Below, one piece after another: positions 9,407 through 18,182 of a stretch of DNA of 64,000 bases. The position numbers were made by a program, and so were the translations under genes. The notes under the pieces were generated by a model. That model was not told the DNA's origin. It saw only the letters and a list, made by a program, of their open reading frames with translations, and did no database searches. Position 1 is the stretch's first letter. Each line of letters opens with the position of its first letter. The stretch comes from Streptomyces inusitatus. Lineage in GTDB: Bacteria > Actinomycetota > Actinomycetes > Streptomycetales > Streptomycetaceae. The DNA is taken from contig NZ_BMWG01000014.1 in the NCBI RefSeq assembly GCF_014651115.1, positions 73,926 to 137,925 on the forward strand, read 5' to 3'.

Positions 9407-10174
9407 TTACTCCCAGCGGAAGAAGCGGCCCGCCGCGCCGAGTCCGAGGACCGCCCAGACGGCGAGGATGCCCAGCTCGCGCCAGGGCAGCGCCGCGCCC
9501 TCGCTCAGCACCTCGCGCAGTCCTTCCGAGAGCGCGGAGATCGGCAGCAGCGCGAGGGCCGACTCCACCCCGTCCGGGAACTTCTCCAGCGGCACCATCA
9601 CCCCGCCGCCCACCAGCAGCAGCAGAAAGACCAGATTGGCGGCGGCGAGCGTCGCCTCGGCCCGCAGGGTCCCGGCCATCAGCAGCCCCAGACCGCTGAA
9701 GGCGGCGGTGCCGAGGGCGAGCAGCAGCAGCACCGAGAAGGGGTCGCCCTTCGGCGACCAGCCGAGCGACAGGGCGATCGCCGTCAGCAGGGCGATCTGG
9801 ATCAACTCGGTGACCAGCACGGACAGTGTCTTGGCGGACATCAGCGCCCAGCGCGGCAGCGGCGAGGCGCCGAGCCGCTTGAGGACCCCGTACCGCCGCT
9901 CGAAGCCGGTCGCGATGGCCTGGCCGGTGAAGGCGGTGGACATCACGGCGAGAGCGAGCACCCCCGGCGCGAGGAAGTCGACCGGCTCCCCGGCCCCGGT
10001 GTCGATGATGTCGACGGTCGAGAACAGCACCAGGATCAGGGACGGGATGACGACGGTGAGCAGCAGCTGTTCGCCGTTGCGCAGCAGCATCCTCGTCTCG
10101 AACGCGGTCTGCGCCGCGATCATGCGGCCCAGCGGAGCCGCCCCGGGCTTCGGGGTGTACGTACCGGCGCTCAT
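9407..10174 (-). CDS. ABC-2 type transporter permease
   Basis: A 255-aa membrane protein with about six hydrophobic helices and the ABC-2 signature region (YGVLKRLGASPLPRWAL). It is the membrane half of an exporter whose ATPase is the gene just upstream; the stop and start overlap as ATGA. The substrate cannot be read from the sequence. Relatives of this two-gene type include daunorubicin/DrrAB-like exporters and unassigned transporters. Confidence 0.9.
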   Translation of the reverse strand: MSAGTYTPKPGAAPLGRMIAAQTAFETRMLLRNGEQLLLTVVIPSLILVLFSTVDIIDTGAGEPVDFLAPGVLALAVMSTAFTGQAIATGFERRYGVLKRLGASPLPRWALMSAKTLSVLVTELIQIALLTAIALSLGWSPKGDPFSVLLLLALGTAAFSGLGLLMAGTLRAEATLAAANLVFLLLLVGGGVMVPLEKFPDGVESALALLPISALSEGLREVLSEGAALPWRELGILAVWAVLGLGAAGRFFRWE

Positions 10175-11097
10175 CGGCGCAGCTCCTTGCCGGTCAGTTC
10201 GAGGAAGACGTCTTCCAGGGTGTGGCGCTCGACCGAGATGCCCTCCGGCATCACTCCGTGCTGCGCGCACCAGGAGGTGACGGTGGCGAGCAGCAGCGGG
10301 TCCACCCGGCCCGCTATCCGATAGGTGCCGGGGGTGGGCTCGGCCGCTTCGGTGCCGTCGGGGAGGGCCTTGAGCAGGGAGTTCACATCGAGCCCCGGCC
10401 GGCCGGTGAAGCGCAGGGTGTTCTCCGCCCCGCCCCGGCACAGCTCCTCCGGGGTGCCCCGGGCGATCACCTTGCCCGCGTCGAGGATGGCGACATCGTC
10501 GGCGAGCTGCTCGGCCTCGTCCATGAAGTGGGTGGTCAGGATCGTGGAGACCCCGTCGGCGCGCAGTTCGCGCACCAGCTCCCAGGTGGCGCGGCGGGCC
10601 TGGGGGTCGAGTCCCGCGGTCGGCTCGTCCAGGAAGACCAGCTCGGGGCGGCCGACGACGGCCATCGCCAGCGCGAGCCGCTGCTGCTGTCCGCCGGAGA
10701 GCCTGCGGTAGGCGGTGCGGCCGCAGCTCTCCAGGCCGAGCCGCTCGATCAGCTCGTCCACATCCAGCGGGTGGGCGTGCAGCTTCGCCATGTGGCGGAG
10801 CATCTCCTCGGCGCGCGCGCCGGAGTAGACGCCGCCGGACTGGAGCATCACCCCGACCCGGGAGCGCAGCCGGGGCGCGTCGGCGACCGGGTCGAGTCCG
10901 AGGACCCGCACGGTGCCGGCGTCCGCGCGGCGGTAGCCCTCGCAGATCTCGACGGTGGTGGTCTTGCCGGCTCCGTTGGGGCCGAGGACCGCGGTGACCT
11001 CGCCCTGGGCGATGTCGAGATCGAGGCCGTCGACCGCGGTCTTCGATCCGTACCGCTTGACCAGGCCCCGGATCCGTACGACGGGCTCGCTGCGCAT
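10171..11097 (-). CDS. ABC transporter ATP-binding protein (DrrA/CcmA-like)
   Basis: A 308-aa ATPase. Walker A GPNGAGKTT is at residues 39-47, the signature LSGGQQQR and Walker B LVFLDEPTAGLD follow, and the ~100-residue C-terminal extension is typical of DrrA-type exporters. It is translationally coupled to the ABC-2 permease. In this region of Streptomyces genomes the pair always sits beside ctaA and suf (from memory), so a housekeeping export or heme-related role is possible but unproven. Confidence 0.92.
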   Translation of the reverse strand: MRSEPVVRIRGLVKRYGSKTAVDGLDLDIAQGEVTAVLGPNGAGKTTTVEICEGYRRADAGTVRVLGLDPVADAPRLRSRVGVMLQSGGVYSGARAEEMLRHMAKLHAHPLDVDELIERLGLESCGRTAYRRLSGGQQQRLALAMAVVGRPELVFLDEPTAGLDPQARRATWELVRELRADGVSTILTTHFMDEAEQLADDVAILDAGKVIARGTPEELCRGGAENTLRFTGRPGLDVNSLLKALPDGTEAAEPTPGTYRIAGRVDPLLLATVTSWCAQHGVMPEGISVERHTLEDVFLELTGKELRR

Positions 11098-11432
11098 GCC
11101 CGGAAGTCTAGGCGGGCGCGCGGGGCGCTCGGAGCGCGGCCCCCGGTGACCCCGAGCGCGGCTTTTATTGGACCCCGCAGGGGTGTAAACGGGCCGTACG
11201 GCCGATAGTCGACGGATCGTCCGGATGACTTTTCCGCTGTGATCCCCGACCCCCGGGCGCGGGCCGCCGCTGGGCTCCCGGGGTCGAAAATCCGGGTAAA
11301 ATACCTGCTCAGAGCCGGTCTGAGGGCCATTGAGCCGAACCCCTCCTTAGGTAACCCTAAGTGACGAAGCGCACCGCGCCAGGGGGTGCGCGGCGGTTGT
11401 CACTGCTCAATGAATTACGCAACAATGGTGTT
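11098..11432. other. Divergent intergenic region between ABC exporter and suf operon
   Basis: A 335-bp non-coding stretch with promoters for the exporter (leftward) and suf (rightward). It contains a TAAAAT hexamer at 11297-11302, a TTAGG/CCTAA dyad at 11347-11360 and the SufR-type palindrome at 11420-11433. No ORF with coding bias was seen. Confidence 0.6.
11347..11360. promoter_or_regulatory. Partial iron-box-like dyad (TTAGG-N4-CCTAA)
   Basis: The sequence TTAGGTAACCCTAA has the outer half-sites of a DmdR/IdeR iron box but a spacing of 4 instead of 9 bp. It may be a degenerate site for iron control of suf. Low confidence. Confidence 0.25.
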
Positions 11433-11433
11433 G
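11420..11433. promoter_or_regulatory. SufR-type operator CAAC-N6-GTTG
   Basis: CAACAATGGTGTTG matches the palindrome CAAC-N6-GTTG described for SufR repressors. Its last G is the first base of the sufR GTG start codon, so bound SufR would block transcription and initiation directly. This predicts autoregulation of the whole suf operon. Confidence 0.6.
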
Positions 11434-12182
11434 TGAAAAACGTCGGCGAGGGTTCTCACGAGGAACTCGCGACCGGATCGCGCGCCGATCATTCGACGCG
11501 CGACCGAGTCGCGCGGTCCGTACTGGACCACGGCCCGTCCACCGTGGCCGATCTCGCCGCCCGTCTCGGGCTCACCCAGGCGGCCGTCCGCCGCCACCTC
11601 GACGCACTCGTCGCCGAGAACATCGTCGAACCCCGTGAGCAGCGGATCTACGGAGCCCGCACCCGAGGCAGGCCCGCCAAGGTCTTCGTCCTGACCGCCT
11701 GCGGCCGGGACGCCTTCGACCAGTCGTACGACTCCCTCGCCGTCGACGCGCTCCGCTGGATCGAGCGCGCCGCGGGCGGGGGAGCGGCCGGCGAGGAAGC
11801 CGTCGCCGCTTTTGCACGGCATCGGGCCGAGACCCAGGCCGGGCCCTACCGCGAAGCGGTGGAGGCGGCGGCCCCCGAGGACCGCACCGAAGCGCTGGCG
11901 AAGGCCCTGAGCGCGGACGGGTACGCTGCTACGGCGCGCAGCGCCCCCACCCCCCAGCAGGGCGAGCAGCTCTGCCAGCACCACTGCCCGGTCGCCCATG
12001 TCGCCGAGCAGTACCCCCAGCTGTGCGAGGCGGAGACGGAGATCTTCTCCCGCCTGCTCGGGACCCATGTGCAGCGTCTGGCCACCATCGCCCACGGCGA
12101 CGGAGTGTGCACGACGTTCATTCCGCGCAGCACCACCACACCATCAGCATCTGCAAGCACGGCCGGGAGGAACCCCGCATGA
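11433..12182 (+). CDS. sufR: SufR, iron-sulfur-sensing transcriptional repressor
   Basis: Winged-helix regulator (249 aa) with the HTH VADLAARLGLTQAAVRRHL at about residues 38-56 and the beta-wing EQRIYGARTRGRPAKVF. Three cysteines (C181, C185, C198 in LCQHHCPVAH...QLCEAE) are the likely 4Fe-4S ligands, so cluster loss would release the operator and induce suf. The GTG at 11433 gives MKNVGEGSHEEL; the frame is open 24 codons further upstream. It is translationally coupled to sufB by ATGA. It is the first gene of the suf operon, and its own operator overlaps the start. Confidence 0.92.
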   Translation: MKNVGEGSHEELATGSRADHSTRDRVARSVLDHGPSTVADLAARLGLTQAAVRRHLDALVAENIVEPREQRIYGARTRGRPAKVFVLTACGRDAFDQSYDSLAVDALRWIERAAGGGAAGEEAVAAFARHRAETQAGPYREAVEAAAPEDRTEALAKALSADGYAATARSAPTPQQGEQLCQHHCPVAHVAEQYPQLCEAETEIFSRLLGTHVQRLATIAHGDGVCTTFIPRSTTTPSASASTAGRNPA

Positions 12183-13600
12183 CTCTCCCCACGGAGACCG
12201 CCCACCCCGAACTGGAGGGGCTGGGCACGTATGAATTCGGCTGGGCCGACTCCGACGCGGCAGGCGCCGCTGCCAAGCGCGGTCTCTCCGAGGAAGTCGT
12301 CCGCGACATCTCGGGGAAGAAGAACGAGCCGGAGTGGATGCTGAAGCTGCGTCTCAAGGGCCTGCGTCTGTTCGACAAGAAGCCCATGCCCAGCTGGGGC
12401 TCGGACCTGTCGGGCATCGACTTCGACAACATCAAGTACTTCGTCCGCTCCACGGAGAAGCAGGCGGCCTCCTGGGAGGACCTGCCCGAGGACATCAAGA
12501 ACACCTACGACAAGCTCGGCATCCCCGAGGCCGAGAAGCAGCGCCTGGTCGCCGGTGTCGCCGCGCAGTACGAGTCCGAGGTCGTCTACCACCAGATCCG
12601 TGAGGACCTGGAGGAGCAGGGCGTCATCTTCCTCGACACCGACACCGCGCTGAAGGAGCACCCCGAGCTCTTCCAGGAGTACTTCGGCACGGTCATCCCG
12701 GTCGGCGACAACAAGTTCGCCTCGCTGAACACCGCGGTCTGGTCCGGCGGCTCGTTCATCTACGTGCCCAAGGGCGTCCAGGTGGACATCCCGCTCCAGG
12801 CCTACTTCCGTATCAACACGGAGAACATGGGCCAGTTCGAGCGGACGCTGATCATCGTCGACGAGGACGCCTACGTCCACTACGTCGAGGGCTGCACCGC
12901 CCCGATCTACTCCTCCGACTCGCTGCACAGCGCGGTCGTGGAGATCATCGTCAAGAAGGGCGGCCGCTGCCGCTACACGACGATCCAGAACTGGTCGAAC
13001 AACGTCTACAACCTGGTCACCAAGCGCGCCGTCGCCTACGAGGGCGCGACCATGGAGTGGGTCGACGGCAACATCGGCTCCAAGGTGACCATGAAGTACC
13101 CGGCCGTCTACCTGATGGGCGAGCACGCCCGCGGCGAGACCCTGTCCATCGCCTTCGCGGGCGAGGGCCAGCACCAGGACGCCGGCGCCAAGATGGTCCA
13201 CATGGCCCCCAACACCTCCTCGAACATCGTCTCCAAGTCGGTGGCCCGAGGCGGCGGCCGGACCTCCTACCGCGGTCTCATCGAGATCGGCGAGGGCGCG
13301 CCCGGCTCCAAGTCCAATGTGCTCTGTGACGCCCTGCTGGTGGACACCATCTCCCGCTCGGACACCTACCCCTATGTCGACGTCCGCGAGGACGATGTCT
13401 CCATGGGCCACGAGGCGACCGTCTCCAAGGTCTCCGAGGACCAGCTCTTCTATCTGATGAGCCGGGGCCTGACCGAGTTCGAGGCCATGGCGATGATCGT
13501 CCGGGGCTTCGTCGAGCCGATCGCCAAGGAACTGCCGATGGAGTACGCGCTGGAGCTCAACCGGCTGATCGAACTCCAGATGGAGGGCTCGGTCGGCTGA
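12179..13600 (+). CDS. sufB: Fe-S cluster assembly protein SufB
   Basis: Scaffold subunit of the SufBC2D complex on which 4Fe-4S clusters are built. The protein is 473 aa with the typical SufB features: KYFVRSTEKQAASWEDLP near the N-terminus, VIPVGDNKFASLNTAVWSGG, the cysteine region VHYVEGCTAPIYSSDSLHSA, and a C-terminal SufBD beta-helix ending IAKELPMEYALELNRLIEL. The start overlaps the sufR stop. The 96-bp gap to sufD contains an imperfect GC-rich inverted repeat (about 13618-13643) that could act as a processing or attenuation hairpin. Confidence 0.96.
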   Translation: MTLPTETAHPELEGLGTYEFGWADSDAAGAAAKRGLSEEVVRDISGKKNEPEWMLKLRLKGLRLFDKKPMPSWGSDLSGIDFDNIKYFVRSTEKQAASWEDLPEDIKNTYDKLGIPEAEKQRLVAGVAAQYESEVVYHQIREDLEEQGVIFLDTDTALKEHPELFQEYFGTVIPVGDNKFASLNTAVWSGGSFIYVPKGVQVDIPLQAYFRINTENMGQFERTLIIVDEDAYVHYVEGCTAPIYSSDSLHSAVVEIIVKKGGRCRYTTIQNWSNNVYNLVTKRAVAYEGATMEWVDGNIGSKVTMKYPAVYLMGEHARGETLSIAFAGEGQHQDAGAKMVHMAPNTSSNIVSKSVARGGGRTSYRGLIEIGEGAPGSKSNVLCDALLVDTISRSDTYPYVDVREDDVSMGHEATVSKVSEDQLFYLMSRGLTEFEAMAMIVRGFVEPIAKELPMEYALELNRLIELQMEGSVG

Positions 13601-13696
13601 CCCGGCCGTACCCCGGCGGGGCGGGCGAGACGACGCCTGCCCCGCGAGCGACTGATTTCTTGACCCAGAAGGCAGAGAGAGAGCACGACGACAGCC

Positions 13697-14878
13697 ATGG
13701 CTGAGGCTCAGAACATCCCGGCGGGATCCACCACCGCCGGCGCGATCGCGGTGGCCGCCGAATCGACCGTCGCCACCCGTATGAGTGCGCCCCCGTCCTT
13801 CGACGTGGCCGACTTCCCGGTACCGCACGGCCGTGAGGAGGAATGGCGCTTCACCCCGCTGGAGCGCCTCGCCGGTCTGCACGACGGCTCCGCCGTCGCC
13901 ACCGGCACCGTCAAGGTCGCCGTCGACGCGCCCGAGGGCGTCACCGTCGAGACCGTCGGCCGCGACGACGCCCGCCTCGGCAGGGCCGGCACCCCCGTGG
14001 ACCGGGTCGCGGCCCAGGCGTACACCTCCTTCGAGCAGGCGTCGGTCGTCACCGTGCCCAAGGAGACCGTCCTCACCGAGCCGATCCGCATCGCGGTGCA
14101 CGGCGAGGGCGGCGTCGCCTTCGCCCACCAGGTGATCGAGCTGGGCGCGTTCGCCGAAGCCGTCGTGGTCATCGACCACACCGGCGACGCCGTGCTCGCG
14201 GGCAATGTCGACTACCTCCTCGGCGACGGCGCGAAGCTCACCGTGGTCTCCGTCCAGGACTGGGACGACAAGGCCGTCCACGTCGCCCAGCACAACGCGC
14301 TGATCGGCCGGGACGCCTCCTTCAAGTCCGTCGTCGTCACCTTCGGCGGCGATCTGGTCCGGCTGCACCCCCGGGTCGCCTACGCGGCCACCGGCGGCGA
14401 GGCCGAGCTGTTCGGTCTGTACTTCACGGACAAGGGCCAGCACCAGGAGCACCGCCTCCTGGTCGACCACAACAACCCGCACAACAAGTCGAACGCCGTG
14501 TACAAGGGCGCACTCCAGGGCGAGGGCGCGCACGCGGTGTGGATCGGCGACGTCCTCATCCGGGTCACCGCCGAGGGCACCGACACCTACGAGATGAACC
14601 GCAACCTCGTCCTCACCGACGGCGCGCGGGTCGACTCGGTGCCGAACCTGGAGATCGAGACCGGCGAGATCGTCGGCGCCGGCCACGCCTCCGCGACCGG
14701 CCGCTTCGACGACGAGCAGCTCTTCTATCTGATGGCCCGCGGCATCCCGGAGCAGGAGGCCCGCCGCCTCGTCGTCCGCGGCTTCTTCGCCGAGCTGGTC
14801 CAGCAGATCGGCCTGCCGGACGTCGAGGAGCGCCTCCTCGCCAAGATCGAGGAAGAGCTGGAGGCGTCGGTCGCATGA
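13697..14878 (+). CDS. sufD: Fe-S cluster assembly protein SufD
   Basis: Partner of SufB and SufC in the cluster-building complex. The 393-aa protein has the family N-terminal motif GREEEWRFTPLERL (about residue 49) and the SufBD beta-helix with HKSNAVYKGALQGEGAHAVWIG. The C-terminal segment ATGRFDDEQLFYLMARGI, with conserved histidine GAGHAS, is also present. The start is ATG after a 96-bp gap, and it is coupled to the next gene by ATGA. Confidence 0.95.
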   Translation: MAEAQNIPAGSTTAGAIAVAAESTVATRMSAPPSFDVADFPVPHGREEEWRFTPLERLAGLHDGSAVATGTVKVAVDAPEGVTVETVGRDDARLGRAGTPVDRVAAQAYTSFEQASVVTVPKETVLTEPIRIAVHGEGGVAFAHQVIELGAFAEAVVVIDHTGDAVLAGNVDYLLGDGAKLTVVSVQDWDDKAVHVAQHNALIGRDASFKSVVVTFGGDLVRLHPRVAYAATGGEAELFGLYFTDKGQHQEHRLLVDHNNPHNKSNAVYKGALQGEGAHAVWIGDVLIRVTAEGTDTYEMNRNLVLTDGARVDSVPNLEIETGEIVGAGHASATGRFDDEQLFYLMARGIPEQEARRLVVRGFFAELVQQIGLPDVEERLLAKIEEELEASVA

Positions 14879-15192
14879 GTTTCGTCCGTGCCTGTGGCCT
14901 GAGCGAGCTGGACGAGGACACCCCCAAGCGGGTGGAACTCGACGGCGTTCCCGTCTCGGTCGTCCGCACCGAGGGCGAAGTCTTCGCGATCCACGACATC
15001 TGCTCGCACGCCAATGTCTCGCTGTCGGAGGGCGAGGTGGAGGACTGCCAGATCGAGTGCTGGCTGCACGGCTCCGCCTTCGACCTCCGCACCGGCAAGC
15101 CGTCCGGACTGCCCGCGACGCGCCCCGTCCCCGTATACCCCGTACAGATCCAAGGGGACGATGTGCTCGTCTCCGTCACCCAGGAGTCCTGA
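14875..15192 (+). CDS. Rieske 2Fe-2S ferredoxin-like protein
   Basis: A 105-aa soluble Rieske domain. Ligands are C43-x-H45 and C62-x2-H65 (motifs CSH and CWLH), within the fold typical of non-heme-iron oxygenase ferredoxins. Its place between sufD and sufC is conserved in actinobacteria, so it may supply electrons to cluster assembly or act as a client, not as an oxygenase component. It overlaps sufD by ATGA and is followed by sufC after 7 bp. Confidence 0.92.
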   Translation: MSFVRACGLSELDEDTPKRVELDGVPVSVVRTEGEVFAIHDICSHANVSLSEGEVEDCQIECWLHGSAFDLRTGKPSGLPATRPVPVYPVQIQGDDVLVSVTQES

Positions 15193-15199
15193 GTCACCC

Positions 15200-15964
15200 A
15201 TGGCAACGCTTGAAATCCGCGACCTGCACGTCTCCGTCGAGGCCGAGAACGGCCCCCGGGAGATCCTCAAGGGCGTCGACCTGACCGTGAAGCAGGGCGA
15301 GACCCACGCCATCATGGGCCCCAACGGCTCCGGCAAGTCGACCCTGGCGTACTCGCTCGCCGGCCACCCCAAGTACACGATCACCGGTGGCCAGGTGACC
15401 CTGGACGGCGAGGACGTCCTGGAGATGAGCGTGGACGAGCGCGCCCGCGCCGGCCTCTTCCTCGCCATGCAGTACCCGGTCGAGGTCCCGGGTGTCTCGG
15501 TCTCCAACTTCCTGCGCACCTCCGCCACCGCCATCCGCGGCGAGGCCCCCAAGCTGCGCACCTGGGTGAAGGAGGTCCGCGAGGCCATGGAGCGCCTCAA
15601 CATGGACCCGGCCTTCGCCGAGCGCAATGTCAACGAGGGCTTCTCCGGCGGTGAGAAGAAGCGCCACGAGATCCTTCAGCTGGAGCTGCTCAAGCCGAAG
15701 GTCGCGATCCTGGACGAGACCGACTCCGGCCTCGACGTCGACGCGCTGCGGATCGTCTCCGAGGGCGTCAACCGGGTCCGTGAGTCCGGGGAGGTCGGCA
15801 CCCTGCTGATCACCCACTACACGCGCATCCTCCGCTACATCAAGCCCGACCACGTGCACGTCTTCGCGGGCGGCCGCATCGCCGAGTCCGGCGGCCCCGA
15901 GCTGGCGGACAAGCTGGAGGCGGAGGGCTACGAGTCCTATGTGAAGGGTGGCGTATCCCAGTGA
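15200..15964 (+). CDS. sufC: Fe-S cluster assembly ATPase SufC
   Basis: Soluble ABC-type ATPase that drives conformational change of SufBD. The 254-aa protein has Walker A GPNGSGKST (40-48), the signature FSGGEKKRHE and Walker B VAILDETDSGLD, the SufC-specific form. Its stop overlaps the GTG of sufS, so the two are coupled. Confidence 0.96.
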   Translation: MATLEIRDLHVSVEAENGPREILKGVDLTVKQGETHAIMGPNGSGKSTLAYSLAGHPKYTITGGQVTLDGEDVLEMSVDERARAGLFLAMQYPVEVPGVSVSNFLRTSATAIRGEAPKLRTWVKEVREAMERLNMDPAFAERNVNEGFSGGEKKRHEILQLELLKPKVAILDETDSGLDVDALRIVSEGVNRVRESGEVGTLLITHYTRILRYIKPDHVHVFAGGRIAESGGPELADKLEAEGYESYVKGGVSQ

Positions 15965-17229
15965 GCGATGCCCGGAAGGGGCTCACCGGCCTCCTCGACA
16001 CCGAGGCGATCCGCAAGGACTTCCCGATCCTCGACCGGGTCATCCACGGTGACAAGAAGCTCGTCTACCTGGACAGCGCGGCCAGCTCGCAGAAGCCGCG
16101 CCAGGTGATCGACGCGCTCAGCGGTTACTACGAGCAGCACCACGCCAACGTCCACCGGGGCATCCATGTCCTCGCCGACGAGGCGACCGCGCTGTACGAG
16201 GGCGCCCGGGACAAGGTCGCGGCCTTCATCAACGCGCCCAGCCGCGACGAGGTGATCTTCACCAAGAACGCCTCGGAGTCGCTGAACCTCGTCGCGAACA
16301 TGCTGGGCTGGGCCGATGAGCCCTACCGGGTGGACCGCGACACCGAGATCGTCATCACCGAGATGGAGCACCACTCCAACATCGTTCCGTGGCAGCTGCT
16401 CGCGCAGCGCACCGGCGCGAAGCTGAAGTGGTTCGGCCTGACCGACGACGGCCGTCTCGACCTCTCCAACATCGAGGAGATCATCACCGAGAAGACGAAG
16501 ATCGTCTCCTTTGTGCTGGTCTCCAACATCCTCGGCACGGTCAACCCGGTCGAGGCGATAGTGCGCCGCGCTCAGCAGGTCGGCGCGCTGGTCCTGATCG
16601 ACGCCTCCCAGGCGGCCCCGCACGCCCCGCTGGACGTGCAGGCCCTCCAGGCGGACTTCGTGGCCTTCACCGGCCACAAGATGTGCGGTCCGACCGGCAT
16701 CGGCGTGCTGTGGGGCCGCCAGGAGCTGCTGGAGGACCTCCCGCCGTTCCTCGGCGGCGGCGAGATGATCGAGACCGTTTCGATGAACTCCTCCACCTAC
16801 GCGCCCGCGCCGCACAAGTTCGAGGCCGGTACGCCGCCGATCGCCCAGGCCGTGGGCCTCGGCGCGGCGGTGGACTATCTGAACGCCATCGGCATGGAGA
16901 AGATCGCCGCTCATGAGCACGCGATCACCGAGTACGCGGTCAAGCGCCTCCTGGAGGTGCCCGACCTGCGGATCATCGGCCCGGTCTCGGCCGAGGACCG
17001 GGGCGCCACGGTCTCCTTCACGCTCGGCGACATCCACCCGCACGACGTGGGCCAGGTGCTGGACGAACAGGGCATCGCGGTCCGGGTCGGCCACCACTGC
17101 GCGCGGCCGGTCTGTCTGCGGTACGGAATTCCTGCGACCACACGGGCGTCGTTCTATCTGTACTCCACGCCCGGTGAGGTTGACGCACTGGTCGACGGGC
17201 TGGAGCACGTCCGTCAATTCTTCGGGTAG
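15961..17229 (+). CDS. sufS: Cysteine desulfurase SufS
   Basis: PLP enzyme that takes sulfur from L-cysteine as a persulfide for cluster synthesis. The 422-aa protein is a group II desulfurase, with PLP lysine K240 in FTGHKMCGPTG and the persulfide cysteine C380 in VGHHCARPVCLRYG. The GTG start (MSDARKGLTG) overlaps the sufC stop. SufU, its sulfur acceptor, is encoded 12 bp downstream. Confidence 0.96.
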   Translation: MSDARKGLTGLLDTEAIRKDFPILDRVIHGDKKLVYLDSAASSQKPRQVIDALSGYYEQHHANVHRGIHVLADEATALYEGARDKVAAFINAPSRDEVIFTKNASESLNLVANMLGWADEPYRVDRDTEIVITEMEHHSNIVPWQLLAQRTGAKLKWFGLTDDGRLDLSNIEEIITEKTKIVSFVLVSNILGTVNPVEAIVRRAQQVGALVLIDASQAAPHAPLDVQALQADFVAFTGHKMCGPTGIGVLWGRQELLEDLPPFLGGGEMIETVSMNSSTYAPAPHKFEAGTPPIAQAVGLGAAVDYLNAIGMEKIAAHEHAITEYAVKRLLEVPDLRIIGPVSAEDRGATVSFTLGDIHPHDVGQVLDEQGIAVRVGHHCARPVCLRYGIPATTRASFYLYSTPGEVDALVDGLEHVRQFFG

Positions 17230-17241
17230 AGCGGAGCCACT

Positions 17242-17706
17242 GTGAAGCTTGATTCGATGTACCAGGACGTCATCCTCGACCACTACAAGCACCCTCACGG
17301 GCGCGGTCTGCGGGACGGCGACGCCGAGGTGCACCATGTGAATCCCACGTGCGGCGACGAGATCACCCTGCGTGTGAAGTACGACGGCTCGCGCGTCGCG
17401 GACGTGTCCTACGACGGCCAGGGCTGTTCCATCAGCCAGGCCAGCGCGTCCGTGCTGAATGAGCTGCTGGTCGGCAAGGAGCTGGCCGAGGCGCAGAAGA
17501 TCCAGGCGACCTTCCTGGAGCTGATGCAGTCCCGGGGCCAGATCGAGCCCGACGACGCGATGGAGGAGGTGCTGGAGGACGCGGTCGCGTTCGCCGGCGT
17601 CTCCAAGTACCCGGCGCGAGTGAAGTGCGCGCTGCTGAGCTGGATGGCGTGGAAGGACGCGACCGCCCAGGCTCTGGGAGACGGCGCTGAGAGGAAGACG
17701 GCATGA
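17242..17706 (+). CDS. sufU: SufU, zinc-dependent sulfurtransferase / scaffold
   Basis: IscU-like protein (154 aa) that accepts persulfide sulfur from SufS and hands it to SufBCD. The metal ligands are all present: C37 and D39 (PTCGDE), C62 (GQGCSIS) and C129 (RVKCALL). This is the zinc-binding SufU type with the longer loop between the second and third ligands. The gene overlaps the following sufT by ATGA. Confidence 0.94.
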   Translation: MKLDSMYQDVILDHYKHPHGRGLRDGDAEVHHVNPTCGDEITLRVKYDGSRVADVSYDGQGCSISQASASVLNELLVGKELAEAQKIQATFLELMQSRGQIEPDDAMEEVLEDAVAFAGVSKYPARVKCALLSWMAWKDATAQALGDGAERKTA

Positions 17707-18041
17707 CGGAGAACACGGGAGCGGCGCTGAAGCCGGCCTCGGAGGAAGAGGTCCGCGAGGCCCTCTACGACGTGGTCGACCCCGAGCTGGGGATCGACGT
17801 GGTCAACCTCGGGCTGATCTACGGCATCCACATCGACGACTCCAATGTCGCGACGCTGGACATGACCCTGACCTCGGCGGCGTGCCCGCTCACGGACGTC
17901 ATCGAGGACCAGGCGAAGTCGGCGACGGACGGCATCGTCAATGAGCTGAAGATCAACTGGGTCTGGATGCCCCCGTGGGGCCCGGACAAGATCACTGACG
18001 ATGGGCGCGAGCAGCTGAGGGCGCTGGGCTTCAACGTCTGA
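17703..18041 (+). CDS. sufT: SufT-like metal-sulfur cluster assembly factor (DUF59/MIP18)
   Basis: A 112-aa MIP18-family protein with VVDPELGIDVVNLGLIY and the conserved cysteine motif TSAACPLTD. The family helps to mature or transfer Fe-S clusters. It is the last gene of the suf operon, coupled to sufU by ATGA, and is followed by a strong hairpin. Confidence 0.92.
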   Translation: MTENTGAALKPASEEEVREALYDVVDPELGIDVVNLGLIYGIHIDDSNVATLDMTLTSAACPLTDVIEDQAKSATDGIVNELKINWVWMPPWGPDKITDDGREQLRALGFNV

Positions 18042-18093
18042 GCGATCGGCGTCGGAAGCGATCGGCGTTCGAGCGATCCGGCCGCGCCGGAGT

Positions 18094-18139
18094 GGAACGG
18101 CCGCACCTGCCAGGACCTCCTGGTGGATGCGGCCGTTCC
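18094..18139. terminator. Terminator of the suf operon
   Basis: Perfect 12-bp inverted repeat (GGAACGGCCGCA / TGCGGCCGTTCC) enclosing a second small hairpin CCAGG...CCTGG. It starts 52 bp after the sufT stop. Between the stop and the hairpin, the motif GCGATCGGCGT occurs twice (18042-18069). Confidence 0.8.
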
Positions 18140-18182
18140 GCCGTTTCCGCTCCCCGTCCCGACTCCGAGGTCCGACCCGCCC

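Noticed and set aside
13601..13696. Terminator between sufB and sufD
   Set aside because: The GC-rich inverted repeat has mismatches and the genes work in one complex; at most a processing or attenuation element.
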